Positions 1 through 6,601 of a stretch of DNA of 7,058 bases are shown here, one piece after another (position 1 is the stretch's first letter; each line of letters begins with the position of its first letter). The position numbers and the translations under genes are program-made. Origin of the DNA: an uncultured Bacilli bacterium (GTDB lineage Bacteria > Bacillota_I > Bacilli_A > RF39 > UBA660); contig CALVJI010000060.1 in NCBI GenBank assembly GCA_944332105.1, positions 1 through 7,058 on the forward strand, written 5' to 3'. The notes beneath the pieces were generated by a model that had not been told where the DNA came from, did not search any database, and saw only the letters and a program-made list of their open reading frames with translations.

Positions 1-1
1 C

Positions 2-148
2 TATAGCAAGTATTATTAAAACAATTGTCTTTGTTGCTAAATTATAAAAAGCTTCTAATCCATATCGTAACTTTTTTTCTTCTAAAGATGTCACCTTTTT
101 CTGTTGCTTTATTTTTGTTAAAGCACCATCAATAAACTTCTTTTTCAC
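2..148 (-). CDS. AgrB-like accessory gene regulator protein, N-terminal fragment (runs off window)
   Basis: A minus-strand frame stays open to the window edge and encodes 49 residues from a GTG at 148..146. It reads as a basic amphipathic N-terminus (VKKKFIDGALTKIKQQKK), then LEEKKLRYGLEAFYN, then the start of a membrane helix (TIVLIILAI). The order basic helix, E-E-x-K-x-x-x-R-Y-G-L-E, hydrophobic segment is characteristic of the N-terminus of AgrB. AgrB is the membrane cysteine protease that trims and helps cyclise AgrD pro-peptides in quorum sensing. The catalytic His and Cys lie beyond the window and cannot be checked. The GTG at 148 is preferred over the one at 157 because GGGG (163..160) sits 11 nt upstream and a likely TSS near 167 leaves too short a leader for the other. 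The upstream frame is open to 262 without a plausible start. AgrB identity is moderately sure. Confidence 0.6.
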   Translation of the reverse strand, partial: MKKKFIDGALTKIKQQKKVTSLEEKKLRYGLEAFYNLATKTIVLIILAI

Positions 149-173
149 ACTAATCACTACCCCAACGAAACCA

Positions 174-179
174 ATGATA
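174..179 (-). promoter_or_regulatory. Extended -10 for the AgrB-like gene
   Basis: On the minus strand TATCAT (179..174) is preceded by TGG, giving an extended -10. No good -35 is visible at 16-18 bp spacing, which would fit an activator-dependent or extended -10 promoter. The predicted start near 167 lies about 19 nt before the GTG start. Confidence 0.35.
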
Positions 180-426
180 CCATAAGAAAATTTAAAAAAA
201 ATAACTGCGTTCTTCAAATAGTTAAAACCGGTTGCGAAACGAAAAAAACATATAAAAAATAACTAAAAAAAGTTATTTGACGACAAAAAATCGACATTTC
301 GCGCAACAAAATGGTTTTTCATAAAAATAAAGTGTAAAATTTGGTCCATCGTGGTTTATATGTCAGATTAAAACATGAAAATCAAATGCTGCAGAATTTG
401 TCGAAGAGTTTTAATTGTAAAGTCGA

Positions 427-432
427 TATAAT
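427..432 (+). promoter_or_regulatory. -10 element of the csp promoter
   Basis: A perfect TATAAT at 427-432 predicts transcription from about 439 and a leader of about 43 nt. The -35 is poor: nothing close to TTGACA lies 16-18 bp upstream. TTTGTCGAA at 397-405 lies around -38 relative to the predicted start, where an activator could substitute. Confidence 0.5.
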
Positions 433-481
433 CATGATAGAGTAGAGTTAGAAGTAAAAGTAATAGGAAGGGAGTGAGAGT

Positions 482-700
482 GTGTTAAGAGGAACTGTTA
501 AATGGTTCAACAATACGAAAGGATACGGATTTATTGAATACGGTGATTTAGAAGATATTTTCGTACACTATTCAGCAATCAGAAAAGATGGTTACAAAAC
601 TTTAAAAGAAGGAAATATTGTTGACTTTAAACTTATAGAAACAGCTAAGGGTCTACAAGCAATTGACGTTGAAGAAGTTTTAAATACCATAACAAATTAA
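482..700 (+). CDS. csp: Cold-shock domain protein (CspA family)
   Basis: This 72-residue single-domain cold-shock protein is a small OB-fold nucleic-acid chaperone that binds single-stranded RNA and DNA in the cytoplasm. The start LRGTVKWFN is the family's first strand, with W8. RNP1 is K13-G-Y-G-F-I18 and RNP2 is I26-F-V-H-Y30, so the aromatic and basic nucleic-acid-binding surface is present. Length is close to the usual 65-70. The start is GTG, fixed by the purine-rich Shine-Dalgarno region 466-476 (GGAAGGGAGTG) about 5 nt upstream. The gene is monocistronic, with a TATAAT at 427 and its own terminator at 711-738. The leader is short compared with the long regulatory leader of E. coli cspA, so no leader thermosensor is evident. 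Family assignment is sure; whether it is cold-induced is unknown. Confidence 0.95.
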   Translation: MLRGTVKWFNNTKGYGFIEYGDLEDIFVHYSAIRKDGYKTLKEGNIVDFKLIETAKGLQAIDVEEVLNTITN

Positions 701-710
701 AATTGGTGCA

Positions 711-738
711 AAAGAGCTACTTATTTAGTAGTTTTTTT
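711..738 (+). terminator. Intrinsic terminator of csp
   Basis: CTACT (717-721) pairs with AGTAG (727-731) around a five-base loop, extended outward by A-U and G-U pairs, and is followed by seven T (732-738). It lies 10 bases after the csp stop and ends just before the hpf promoter. Confidence 0.8.
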
Positions 739-748
739 CTCGCCTTTC

Positions 749-757
749 TGGTATAAT
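749..757 (+). promoter_or_regulatory. Extended -10 promoter of hpf
   Basis: TATAAT at 752-757 is preceded by TGG (749-751), an extended -10. The -35 position falls in the T-run of the csp terminator and is poor, which an extended -10 can compensate for. The predicted start near 764 gives a very short leader containing the Shine-Dalgarno region (GGAAGGTG at 766-773). Confidence 0.65.
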
Positions 758-778
758 GAAAATAAGGAAGGTGATATC

Positions 779-1312
779 ATGAGAATAGATATTCGGGGAG
801 ACAAGGTGAAAATTACTGATGCAATTAAGACTCAAATTGAAGAAAAATTAGGAAAGTTGGATCAATACTTTGAAAACCCAGAAGAATTAAAAGCCTATGT
901 TGTAGTACGTGTTAGAAATAAAGAACAAACTATCGAAGTTACAATTCCAACGCCAAAATTCACTTTAAGGTCAGAAACTAGTGAAGCTGACCTATATACA
1001 GCAATCGACTTTACAATTGACAAATTAGAAAGACAAATTCGCAAAAACAAGACGAAAATGCGTCGAAAATTTAAAGATGTTTTACAATATGAAATGATGA
1101 TGAATATGCAGGAAGAAGAGGAAGAGGAAAACAATTCACAAATTGTCCGTCGTAAAACTATTGAATTAAGACCAATGGACGAGGAAGAAGCTGTCTTACA
1201 AATGGAATTGCTTGGTCATGATTTCTTCATCTTCAAAAATATTGATACTGAAAGTGTTTCCGTTCTTTACAAAAGAAAAGACGGATCTTACGGTATCATT
1301 GATACCGAATAA
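779..1312 (+). CDS. hpf: Long-form ribosome hibernation-promoting factor
   Basis: At 177 residues this is the long HPF (YvyD type) that dimerises 70S ribosomes into inactive 100S particles in stationary phase or stress. The N-terminal S30AE domain (about 1-105) has the family pattern: MRIDIRGDKVKITDAIK, a central VRVRN-x-EQTIEVTI sheet, and the basic helix KLERQIRKNKTKMRRKFK (82-99), which contacts 16S rRNA. An acidic linker with a run of Glu (112-117) leads to the C-terminal dimerisation domain (about 123-175), with RRKTIELRPMDEEEAVLQM, LGHDFFIF and Y-x-R-K-D-G-x-Y-G. The ATG has a good Shine-Dalgarno 5-12 nt upstream. It has its own promoter and terminator. Its position upstream of secA matches the Bacillus arrangement. 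Assignment is sure. Confidence 0.97.
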   Translation: MRIDIRGDKVKITDAIKTQIEEKLGKLDQYFENPEELKAYVVVRVRNKEQTIEVTIPTPKFTLRSETSEADLYTAIDFTIDKLERQIRKNKTKMRRKFKDVLQYEMMMNMQEEEEEENNSQIVRRKTIELRPMDEEEAVLQMELLGHDFFIFKNIDTESVSVLYKRKDGSYGIIDTE

Positions 1313-1327
1313 ACTTGTGAAAAAAGG

Positions 1328-1363
1328 CATGTTTTCAAAATTAAAAGAAAAACATGTTTTTTT
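1328..1363 (+). terminator. Intrinsic terminator of hpf
   Basis: CATGTTTT (1328-1335) pairs perfectly with AAAACATG (1349-1356) and is followed by seven T (1357-1363). It starts 15 bases after the hpf stop and makes hpf and secA separate transcription units. Confidence 0.85.
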
Positions 1364-1424
1364 ATGCTTGCATTTATTATCTATAACGTTTTTGTAGAAA
1401 AAAATAAGAAAAAATAGAGAATTT

Positions 1425-1454
1425 TTGCTATTTTATTAGAGTTTATGGTAAAAT
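1425..1454 (+). promoter_or_regulatory. Promoter of secA
   Basis: TTGCTA (1425-1430) is followed after 18 bp by TAAAAT (1449-1454), with TGG directly before it as an extended -10. Start near 1461 gives a leader of about 17 nt carrying GGAGG (1464-1468). An upstream ATG at 1445 would lie before this transcription start. Short AAAATAG/CTATTTT arms (1411-1417, 1428-1434) overlap the -35 and could be an operator, but they are AT-rich and weak. Confidence 0.6.
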
Positions 1455-1477
1455 ACTATCTATGGAGGTTAGTTAAC

Positions 1478-3970
1478 ATGGGAATATTTAGAAAATTAAT
1501 AGATTCCGAATATAAAGAATTAAAAAGATTTGAAAAAATCGCGGATCAAATTGTTGCGAAAGAAGATGAAATGGCCGCGTTAAGTGATGATGAATTAAAA
1601 GCTAAAACCGAAGAATTTAAAAAAAGATTAGAAAATGGCGAAAGTCTAAATGATTTAGTAGTAGATGCTTTTGCAGTAGTTAGAGAAGTAGACTATCGTG
1701 TCTTAAATGAAAAACCTTACTATGTTCAAATTCTAGGTGGTTTAGCAATACATTATGGTAATATTGCAGAGATGAAAACTGGTGAAGGAAAAACTTTAAC
1801 AGAAACTATGCCCGCGTATTTAAATGCCTTAGATGGTAAAGGCGTTCATATTGTAACGGTAAATGAATTCTTAGCAAAACGTGATTCCGAGTGGATGGGT
1901 AATATTTTTAGATTTTTAGGTTTAACTGTTGGTTTAAATATGCGCGAAATGAATCCAATGGAAAAGAAAGCTGCATATGCCTGTGATATTTTGTATTCTA
2001 CAAATAATGAAATTGGCTTTGATTATTTAAGAGACAATATGGTTGTCCGTAAAGAAGATCGTGTTCAAAGACCATTAAACTTCTGTATTGTCGACGAAGT
2101 AGACTCTATTTTAATTGATGAAGCAAGAACACCATTAATTATTTCTGGTGGTAAACAAAATGCTAAAAATCTATATATGGATGCAGATAAAGCCGTTAAA
2201 AAATTAACAGAAGAAGATTATACAGTAGATAACAAAACTAAAAATGTTTCTATTACAGAAAAAGGTGCTGAAAAATTAGAAAAAATCTTTCATTTAAGCA
2301 ACTTATATGATGTAGGTAATTCTGCTTTAGTTCACCATATTAATAATGCGTTAAAAGCAAACTATGGTTTTAAAAGAGATGTAGATTATGTTGTAGATGC
2401 AGGAAGTGTTATTATCGTTGATCCTTTCACTGGCAGGTTGATGCATGGTCGTCAATTTAGCGAAGGACTTCATCAAGCCCTTGAAGCTAAAGAAGGCGTG
2501 AAAATTAATGAAGAAACACAAACAATGGCTACAATTACTTTCCAAAATTTATTTAGAATGTACAATAAATTATCTGGTATGACTGGTACGGCTAAAACAG
2601 AAGAAGAAGAATTTAGAAATATTTATAATATGTATGTTATTCAAATTCCAACAAATAAACCAGTAATTCGTGAAGATTTAGCAGATTTAGTTTATTCCAC
2701 AGAAGCTGGAAAATATCAAGCAATTGTAAAAACCATTAAAAAAATTCATGAAACAGGACAACCAATTCTAGTTGGTACTATTTCAGTAGAAAATAACGAA
2801 AAATTATCAGCTATGTTGAAAAAAGAAGGCTTAAAACATGAAGTGCTAAATGCAAAAAATCATGCTCGTGAAGCTGAAATTATTGCTCATGCTGGTGAAA
2901 AAGGTGCGATCACAATCGCTACTAATATGGCTGGTCGTGGTACCGATATCAAACTTGGCGAAGGGGTTCGTGAATTAGGTGGTTTATGTGTAATTGGAAC
3001 AGAAAGACATGAATCACGTCGTATTGATAATCAGTTGCGTGGTCGTGCTGGACGTCAAGGCGATCCTGGTATGAGTCAATTCTTTGTTTCTTTTGAAGAT
3101 GATCTAATGCGTCGTTTTGGAACAGATAAAGTTAAAAATATGGTCATGGCTCTAGGCTTAGTTGGCGATCAAGCGATTCGTTCAAAATCTTTAACTAAAT
3201 CAATTGAATCTGCTCAAAAGAAAGTTGAAGGAAACAACTTCGATATGCGTAAAAATTTGCTAGATTATGATAATGTTGTCAATGAGCAAAGAAGAATTAT
3301 TTATGATCAAAGAAATGAAATCATTGATAATGAAAGTATTCATGACACAATTAAAGAAACATTTAGAAATACCATGGAAGATATTGTTACAGCACATGTT
3401 GATGAAAATGGCAAATTTAAAGAAGAAGACATCAATGAAATTGTTGAACAATTAAATAACAATTATTTAAAAACAGAAAAGATCAAACCAGAAGAAATTA
3501 AAGATCTCGATGAAGGAAAAATGATCGATTACTTAACGAACTTAGTTAATGAAGATTATGAATTTAAAATTAAAGATGCTCCAAACTTTGAAGAATTTGA
3601 AAGAGCAATATCTCTACGAATTATTGATTCTCTATGGGTTGAACATTTAAATGCAATGGAAAGTTTAAAAGAAGGAATTTTCTTAAGACAATATGCCCAA
3701 ACAAATCCATTACAAGCATATACGATGGAAGGGTACAATATGTTCGAACAACTTTTAAATAGAATCGATGATACTATTTCTCAATTTTTACTAAAAGCAA
3801 ACATAGAACAAAATTCGAATCGTAAACAAACTATTAAAGGTAAAACAAACGATCAAAAAGAAACTGAGAAAAAAACTCCAGTAAAAAAAGAGAAGAAGAT
3901 AGGACGTAATGACCCATGTCCATGCGGAAGTGGGAAAAAGTATAAACAGTGTTGTGGCAAAAATGCATAA
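1478..3970 (+). CDS. secA: Preprotein translocase ATPase SecA
   Basis: SecA is the ATP-driven motor that pushes unfolded secretory proteins through SecYEG at the membrane. The product is 830 residues. The start at 1478 (MGIFRKLIDSEYKELKRF) is chosen over the in-frame ATG at 1445 because GGAGG lies 9 nt upstream and the family begins here. Seen in order: NBD1 with Walker A TGEGKT (101-106) and Walker B V-D-E-V-D-S (205-210) followed by ILIDEARTPLIISG; the preprotein cross-linking region (about 225-360); LSGMTGTAKTE (365-375); NBD2 with ATNMAGRGTDIKLG (481-494) and QLRGRAGRQGDPG (519-531); the helical scaffold and wing region; a charged Lys-rich linker; and a zinc-binding tail with Cys at 814, 816, 825 and 826 that contacts lipid or SecB-like partners. 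All motor motifs look intact. A terminator follows and prfB is not downstream. Sure. Confidence 0.99.
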   Translation: MGIFRKLIDSEYKELKRFEKIADQIVAKEDEMAALSDDELKAKTEEFKKRLENGESLNDLVVDAFAVVREVDYRVLNEKPYYVQILGGLAIHYGNIAEMKTGEGKTLTETMPAYLNALDGKGVHIVTVNEFLAKRDSEWMGNIFRFLGLTVGLNMREMNPMEKKAAYACDILYSTNNEIGFDYLRDNMVVRKEDRVQRPLNFCIVDEVDSILIDEARTPLIISGGKQNAKNLYMDADKAVKKLTEEDYTVDNKTKNVSITEKGAEKLEKIFHLSNLYDVGNSALVHHINNALKANYGFKRDVDYVVDAGSVIIVDPFTGRLMHGRQFSEGLHQALEAKEGVKINEETQTMATITFQNLFRMYNKLSGMTGTAKTEEEEFRNIYNMYVIQIPTNKPVIREDLADLVYSTEAGKYQAIVKTIKKIHETGQPILVGTISVENNEKLSAMLKKEGLKHEVLNAKNHAREAEIIAHAGEKGAITIATNMAGRGTDIKLGEGVRELGGLCVIGTERHESRRIDNQLRGRAGRQGDPGMSQFFVSFEDDLMRRFGTDKVKNMVMALGLVGDQAIRSKSLTKSIESAQKKVEGNNFDMRKNLLDYDNVVNEQRRIIYDQRNEIIDNESIHDTIKETFRNTMEDIVTAHVDENGKFKEEDINEIVEQLNNNYLKTEKIKPEEIKDLDEGKMIDYLTNLVNEDYEFKIKDAPNFEEFERAISLRIIDSLWVEHLNAMESLKEGIFLRQYAQTNPLQAYTMEGYNMFEQLLNRIDDTISQFLLKANIEQNSNRKQTIKGKTNDQKETEKKTPVKKEKKIGRNDPCPCGSGKKYKQCCGKNA

Positions 3971-4058
3971 ATAAAGAAAAATATCAATATTAATAAAATT
4001 AAAAATTGGTTGGATTTTTATCAAATGTCCACTAAACAGGAAATATATGTAGTAAAAT

Positions 4059-4097
4059 AAAGGTGTGAACAAGGATTTAATTTGTTGACACCTTTTT
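4059..4097 (+). terminator. Intrinsic terminator of secA
   Basis: AAAGGTGT (4059-4066) pairs with ACACCTTT (4088-4095). After one G-G mismatch the stem continues with AACAA (4068-4072) and TTGTT (4082-4086). Five T (4093-4097) follow. The minus strand also has a T-rich flank, so it may act in both directions. The 88 bases between the secA stop and this hairpin hold nothing recognisable. Confidence 0.8.
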
Positions 4098-4152
4098 CAA
4101 TCATTAAAATCACAAAAAATATAGATTAAATTATGATAAAAGGAGAAAAATT

Positions 4153-4713
4153 ATGGAATATGAAACCCCTGTGATTGAAACAGAAAGACTAATACTAAAA
4201 AGAGGAACACTAGAAGATTATCAGAAAGTATATGAATATGATTTTACAAAACTAAGGAATATTAACGGGGAATTTGAATTTATAAAACAAGACCCCAAAA
4301 AAATAGAAGGATATGAACAGGTGCATCCTGAATCTTATGACTGGATTCTATATCTTAAATCATCTGGTGAACCAATTGGAAATATTGCTGCGGATAGAGA
4401 GCAGAAAGATATAAAAGGCATTGAACTTTCTTTTAATACCCATCCAAGATTTTGGAGAAATGGTTATACGGTAGAAGCACTAATAGAAATTATGAATTTT
4501 TTATTTAACCAAGGATATGAAAATATCTTATGTGGCTATGATGAAGGAAATCTAAAATCTAAAAATATTGGAGAAAAACTAGGATTTTTACCTTATAAAG
4601 TAGAACCAAATGCTTGGCAAAAAAATGGTATACCAATTACAACATACACATCAATTATGACAAAAGAGCATTTTAAAGATTTATATATTCAGAAAAGAAA
4701 AATTAATTTATAA
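4153..4713 (+). CDS. GNAT-family N-acetyltransferase (RimJ/RimL-like, Acetyltransf_3)
   Basis: This 186-residue single-domain GNAT protein is predicted to move an acetyl group from acetyl-CoA to an amine on a protein or small molecule. The N-terminus V-I-E-T-E-R-L-I-L-K-R (7-17) is typical of the RimJ/RimL-like branch. The acetyl-CoA loop is F100-W-R-N-G-Y-T-V-E-A109, the form W-x-x-G-Y-x-x-E-A of that branch. The later N133-x-x-S136-x-x-x-x-E141-K-L-G-F is the second cofactor contact. The substrate cannot be read from sequence; relatives act on ribosomal protein N-termini, aminoglycosides or polyamines. AGGAG (4141-4145) lies 7 nt before the ATG. The promoter is uncertain: TATGAT at 4132-4137 is possible, and the TTGACA at 4085 is inside the secA terminator. 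It opens the accessory part of the window. Confidence 0.9.
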   Translation: MEYETPVIETERLILKRGTLEDYQKVYEYDFTKLRNINGEFEFIKQDPKKIEGYEQVHPESYDWILYLKSSGEPIGNIAADREQKDIKGIELSFNTHPRFWRNGYTVEALIEIMNFLFNQGYENILCGYDEGNLKSKNIGEKLGFLPYKVEPNAWQKNGIPITTYTSIMTKEHFKDLYIQKRKINL

Positions 4714-4844
4714 GAATAAAAAAAGAAAAGATATATTATAATGACACGAAAATATGATGCAAGACAAAATAACAAAGAAAGAATATATGAATTCTTTTAA
4801 AGATTTGCTAAAGTAGTCATAGCACTGGGTTTGAACAAAGTAAA

Positions 4845-4869
4845 AGCCAGCCTCCATATGCGGCTGGCT
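4845..4869. terminator. GC-rich hairpin, terminator-like on the minus strand
   Basis: AGCCAGCC (4845-4852) and GGCTGGCT (4862-4869) form a perfect 8-bp stem with a 9-base loop. On the minus strand TTTTA follows directly, so it fits a terminator for leftward transcription. On the plus strand the tail is only ATATTTAT, a weak end for the GNAT mRNA. It is by far the most GC-rich short stretch in this otherwise AT-rich gap. Confidence 0.6.
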
Positions 4870-4921
4870 AATATTTATGCCTTATAGGCTAAGTGAAAAC
4901 CACGCCTTTTTGACGTGCTTA

Positions 4922-4955
4922 TTTATTATGTAAAACATCAGTTTTGTATAATAAA
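4922..4955. repeat. 15-bp inverted repeat with four-base loop
   Basis: Arms 4922-4936 and 4941-4955 surround ATCA. As DNA two central positions mismatch, but in RNA both become G-U pairs, so the helix is continuous. No T-run follows on either strand, so it is not a simple terminator. It could be a transposon end or part of a larger RNA. Confidence 0.6.
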
Positions 4956-4990
4956 AAAATAAATTATAGATAAAATTATTATAAAAAAAT

Positions 4991-5596
4991 CAGGGTGGAG
5001 GAACAAAGCATAGAGAGATACAAATATGGTATTTTGGTAGTGGTAAAACAGAAAGTAGTGAGCGAGTAATTGATATAGGAGATACAATTGTTAATACTTT
5101 AAAAGAATACAAATTGTAATAAGAAATATTTAGAGAAAAGTATGGTAGATATATAATAAATTATAAGAAAAGAGTAATTAATTTGAAAAAGAGTACAGTA
5201 GAAAATAAGATAATTAGTGTACTTTCAGGGTTAGAATTGAATTTAAATGAAGCTCAACTAATATTTGTTAAACTAAATGGACAATTTAGGAGAACAGAAG
5301 TAGTAAGACATGCTTTTAAGGTAATTAACTTGGAATACCTTGGAGATTTATTGCTTATAGAGATACACATGTAACTAGATTAATAGAAAATGGTACAGAT
5401 ATAAAAGCATTATCTAAAAGCTTAGGACATTCTACAATACAAACACTTATAACATTTTTGTAAGAGTAACTGAAAAATGGAAACTGATACAGTTGATGGA
5501 TTTGAAAACTATACTAATTCATTATGTATACCAAATACTAAAGAAATTATTTGGATTGAAAAGAATGGTATTTATATATGTAAAGTGGTAGAATAG
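4991..5596 (+). pseudogene. Degraded tyrosine-type site-specific integrase (C-terminal half)
   Basis: Pieces of one phage or transposon integrase follow each other across frames. The first frame reads WYFGSGKTESSERVIDIGD and NTLKEYK, then TAA TAA (5117-5122), then continues in frame as EKYGRYIINYKKRVINL and NGQFRRTEVVRHAFKVIN to about 5345. A frame change gives AYRDTHVTRLIENGTDIKA and SLGHST (to about 5440), a second gives NTYNIFVRVTEK (to 5477), and a third returns to METDTVDGFENYTN and a C-terminal tail ending at TAG 5594-5596. The block aligns with the HxLRHTH...LGH...NTY layout. The Arg of the box is present, but the first His is Ile and the second Asp; LGH and the Tyr (5448-5450) remain. 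The N-terminal DNA-binding domain is missing. It cannot make an active recombinase. It marks past integration of a mobile element beside secA. Confidence 0.85.
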
Positions 5597-5629
5597 ATAT
5601 TAAATTTATAATTACAAGGAGGTAATAGG

Positions 5630-6601
5630 ATGAATGAAAAATTAATCAATGATATGTTAGATAAAAGTGAAGAAGCATTTTTAATGGCTATTGAAATATA
5701 CAATAAACCAACAATTAATTATAGATTAGAGGGGTTTGCTTTTTTTATCTGTAATGCATGGGAACTATTATTAAAAGCAAAACTATTAAAGGAAGGAAAA
5801 AGTATATATTATTCTGATAAGCCTAATAGAACAATATCTTTACTCAATTGCGTAAGTAAGATATTTACTAATGATAAAGATCCTATTAGAAAAAATTTAG
5901 AAGTAATAATAAATTTAAGAAATACTTCAACGCATTTCGTGATAAAAGAAATGGATTCAATTTACCTTCCTTTCATGCAAGCCAATGTATTAAATTATTC
6001 TCAAAAATTATTCGATTTTTTTGAAAGAGATATAACTGAAAAAATAAACAGCTCATTTTTGACTCTAGTTATTAATAATGAAGAAATATCTGAAGAAAAT
6101 ATATTAAGCAGGTATGGTGATAATATATTTTCTAAATATAATAAATTAAAAAGTGAAACGAACAGTTTAATTAATGATACCATAAGTGATAAACTTGCTA
6201 TAGTTGTTGATTTAAATGTAAGAATTGTTAAAGGCAAGGATGAAGCAAAAATGACGTTTAGAATTGCAAAAGATGGAGAAGAGCCAGCAAGAATTATTAC
6301 TAAAGTTAAAGATCCTAATTTAACACATAATTTTACTCAAAAAAGAGTAATTGAATTAGTTACTGAAAATTTGAAACGAAGAAATATAGAAATAAAATTA
6401 AATCAATATGATTTAAAACTAATTGTTGATAAATTTAATTTAAAGAGTGATGAAAAATATTATTATCATCATGAAATTACAGGACGTTGGGGATGTTCTC
6501 AACAATTAATTGATTTTGTCACTGATTTACTTTATAAAAAACCAAATATATTAGATGAAATCAAATTAGAATTAAAAGAAAAAAAGAAAAATAAAGCATA
6601 A
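5630..6601 (+). CDS. DUF3644-type HEPN-domain protein, predicted RNase
   Basis: This intact 323-residue protein has no signal peptide or membrane segment and is expected in the cytoplasm. Residues about 1-135 form an all-helical HEPN-like domain: E15-A-F-L-M-A, then N42-A-W-E-L-L-L-K-A-K, then an R97-N-T-S-T-H102 motif matching R-x4-6-H, the catalytic signature of metal-independent HEPN RNases. N-W-E-LLLKA plus LRN-x-x-x-HF is what I recognise as DUF3644. Residues about 185-230 are strand-rich, and 235-310 (Q-Y-D-L-K-L-I-V-D-K-F, then RWGCSQQLIDFVTDLLYKK) look like a helical nucleic-acid-binding or interaction domain. AAGGAGGT (5616-5623) lies 6 nt before the ATG. The promoter is unclear; TATAAT at 5607 is too close to the start. 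It lies between mobile-element remnants and converges on a small structured RNA that ends at its stop codon. A defence or toxin role is inferred, not shown. Confidence 0.8.
   Translation: MNEKLINDMLDKSEEAFLMAIEIYNKPTINYRLEGFAFFICNAWELLLKAKLLKEGKSIYYSDKPNRTISLLNCVSKIFTNDKDPIRKNLEVIINLRNTSTHFVIKEMDSIYLPFMQANVLNYSQKLFDFFERDITEKINSSFLTLVINNEEISEENILSRYGDNIFSKYNKLKSETNSLINDTISDKLAIVVDLNVRIVKGKDEAKMTFRIAKDGEEPARIITKVKDPNLTHNFTQKRVIELVTENLKRRNIEIKLNQYDLKLIVDKFNLKSDEKYYYHHEITGRWGCSQQLIDFVTDLLYKKPNILDEIKLELKEKKKNKA

Larger units (their letters stand above)
158..481. other. Divergent intergenic region between the AgrB-like gene and csp
   Basis: No coding region is supported here. It holds an 8-bp inverted repeat (257-264 with 271-278, six-A loop), repeated TCGAC/GTCGA-type motifs (TGACGAC 278-284, ATCGACA 290-296, TGTCGAA 399-405), and the promoters of the two divergent genes at its ends. 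The inverted repeat is AT-only apart from one pair and could be an operator or a weak minus-strand hairpin. Nothing else is recognisable. Confidence 0.5.
4841..4956 (-). ncRNA. Possible structured RNA: run of hairpins ending in a terminator
   Basis: Read on the minus strand this gap contains, in order, a 15-bp hairpin (4955-4941 with 4936-4922, loop TGAT, two G-U pairs), CACG/CGTG arms (4917-4914, 4904-4901), a GCCT-TAT-AGGC hairpin (4889-4879) and the 8-bp GC-rich terminator-like hairpin (4869-4845) with a short T-run. A TATAAT on the minus strand at 4968..4963 could start it, but no good -35 is seen. No coding region is supported between 4714 and about 4990. Alternatives are a decayed mobile-element end or a set of unrelated palindromes. 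The hairpins are seen; the RNA is inference. Confidence 0.3.

Noticed and set aside
348..357. ATCGTGGTTT found inverted at 7019-7028, as possible ends of one element
   Set aside because: Only 10 bases match, flanks diverge, and the housekeeping block between them is not expected inside an element.
1445..1477. Upstream in-frame ATG adding 11 residues to SecA
   Set aside because: It overlaps the -10 region, lies before the predicted transcription start and has no Shine-Dalgarno. The ATG at 1478 has GGAGG and matches the family start.
3791..4072. 93-residue minus-strand frame over the secA 3' end
   Set aside because: Shadow of the secA tail with biased composition and no ribosome-binding site.
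4085..4110. TTGACA with a TAAAAT as a GNAT promoter
   Set aside because: Spacing is only 14 bp, and the TTGACA is part of the secA terminator stem.
4741..4800. 19-residue reading frame after the GNAT gene
   Set aside because: No Shine-Dalgarno, too short, and no family recognised; may be a fragment or chance.
5183..5374. 63-residue reading frame with TTG start
   Set aside because: It is an in-frame middle piece of the decayed integrase, continuous with the segment before the TAA TAA at 5117-5122, not a separate gene.
5477..5596. Short ATG-started frame of 39 residues
   Set aside because: It continues the integrase C-terminus after a frame change in an A-run and has no ribosome-binding site of its own.
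5616..5629. Antisense pairing between the small RNA and the HEPN ribosome-binding site
   Set aside because: Only about six contiguous bases (UUACCU with AGGUAA) match, and in the RNA most of them are locked in helix P1.
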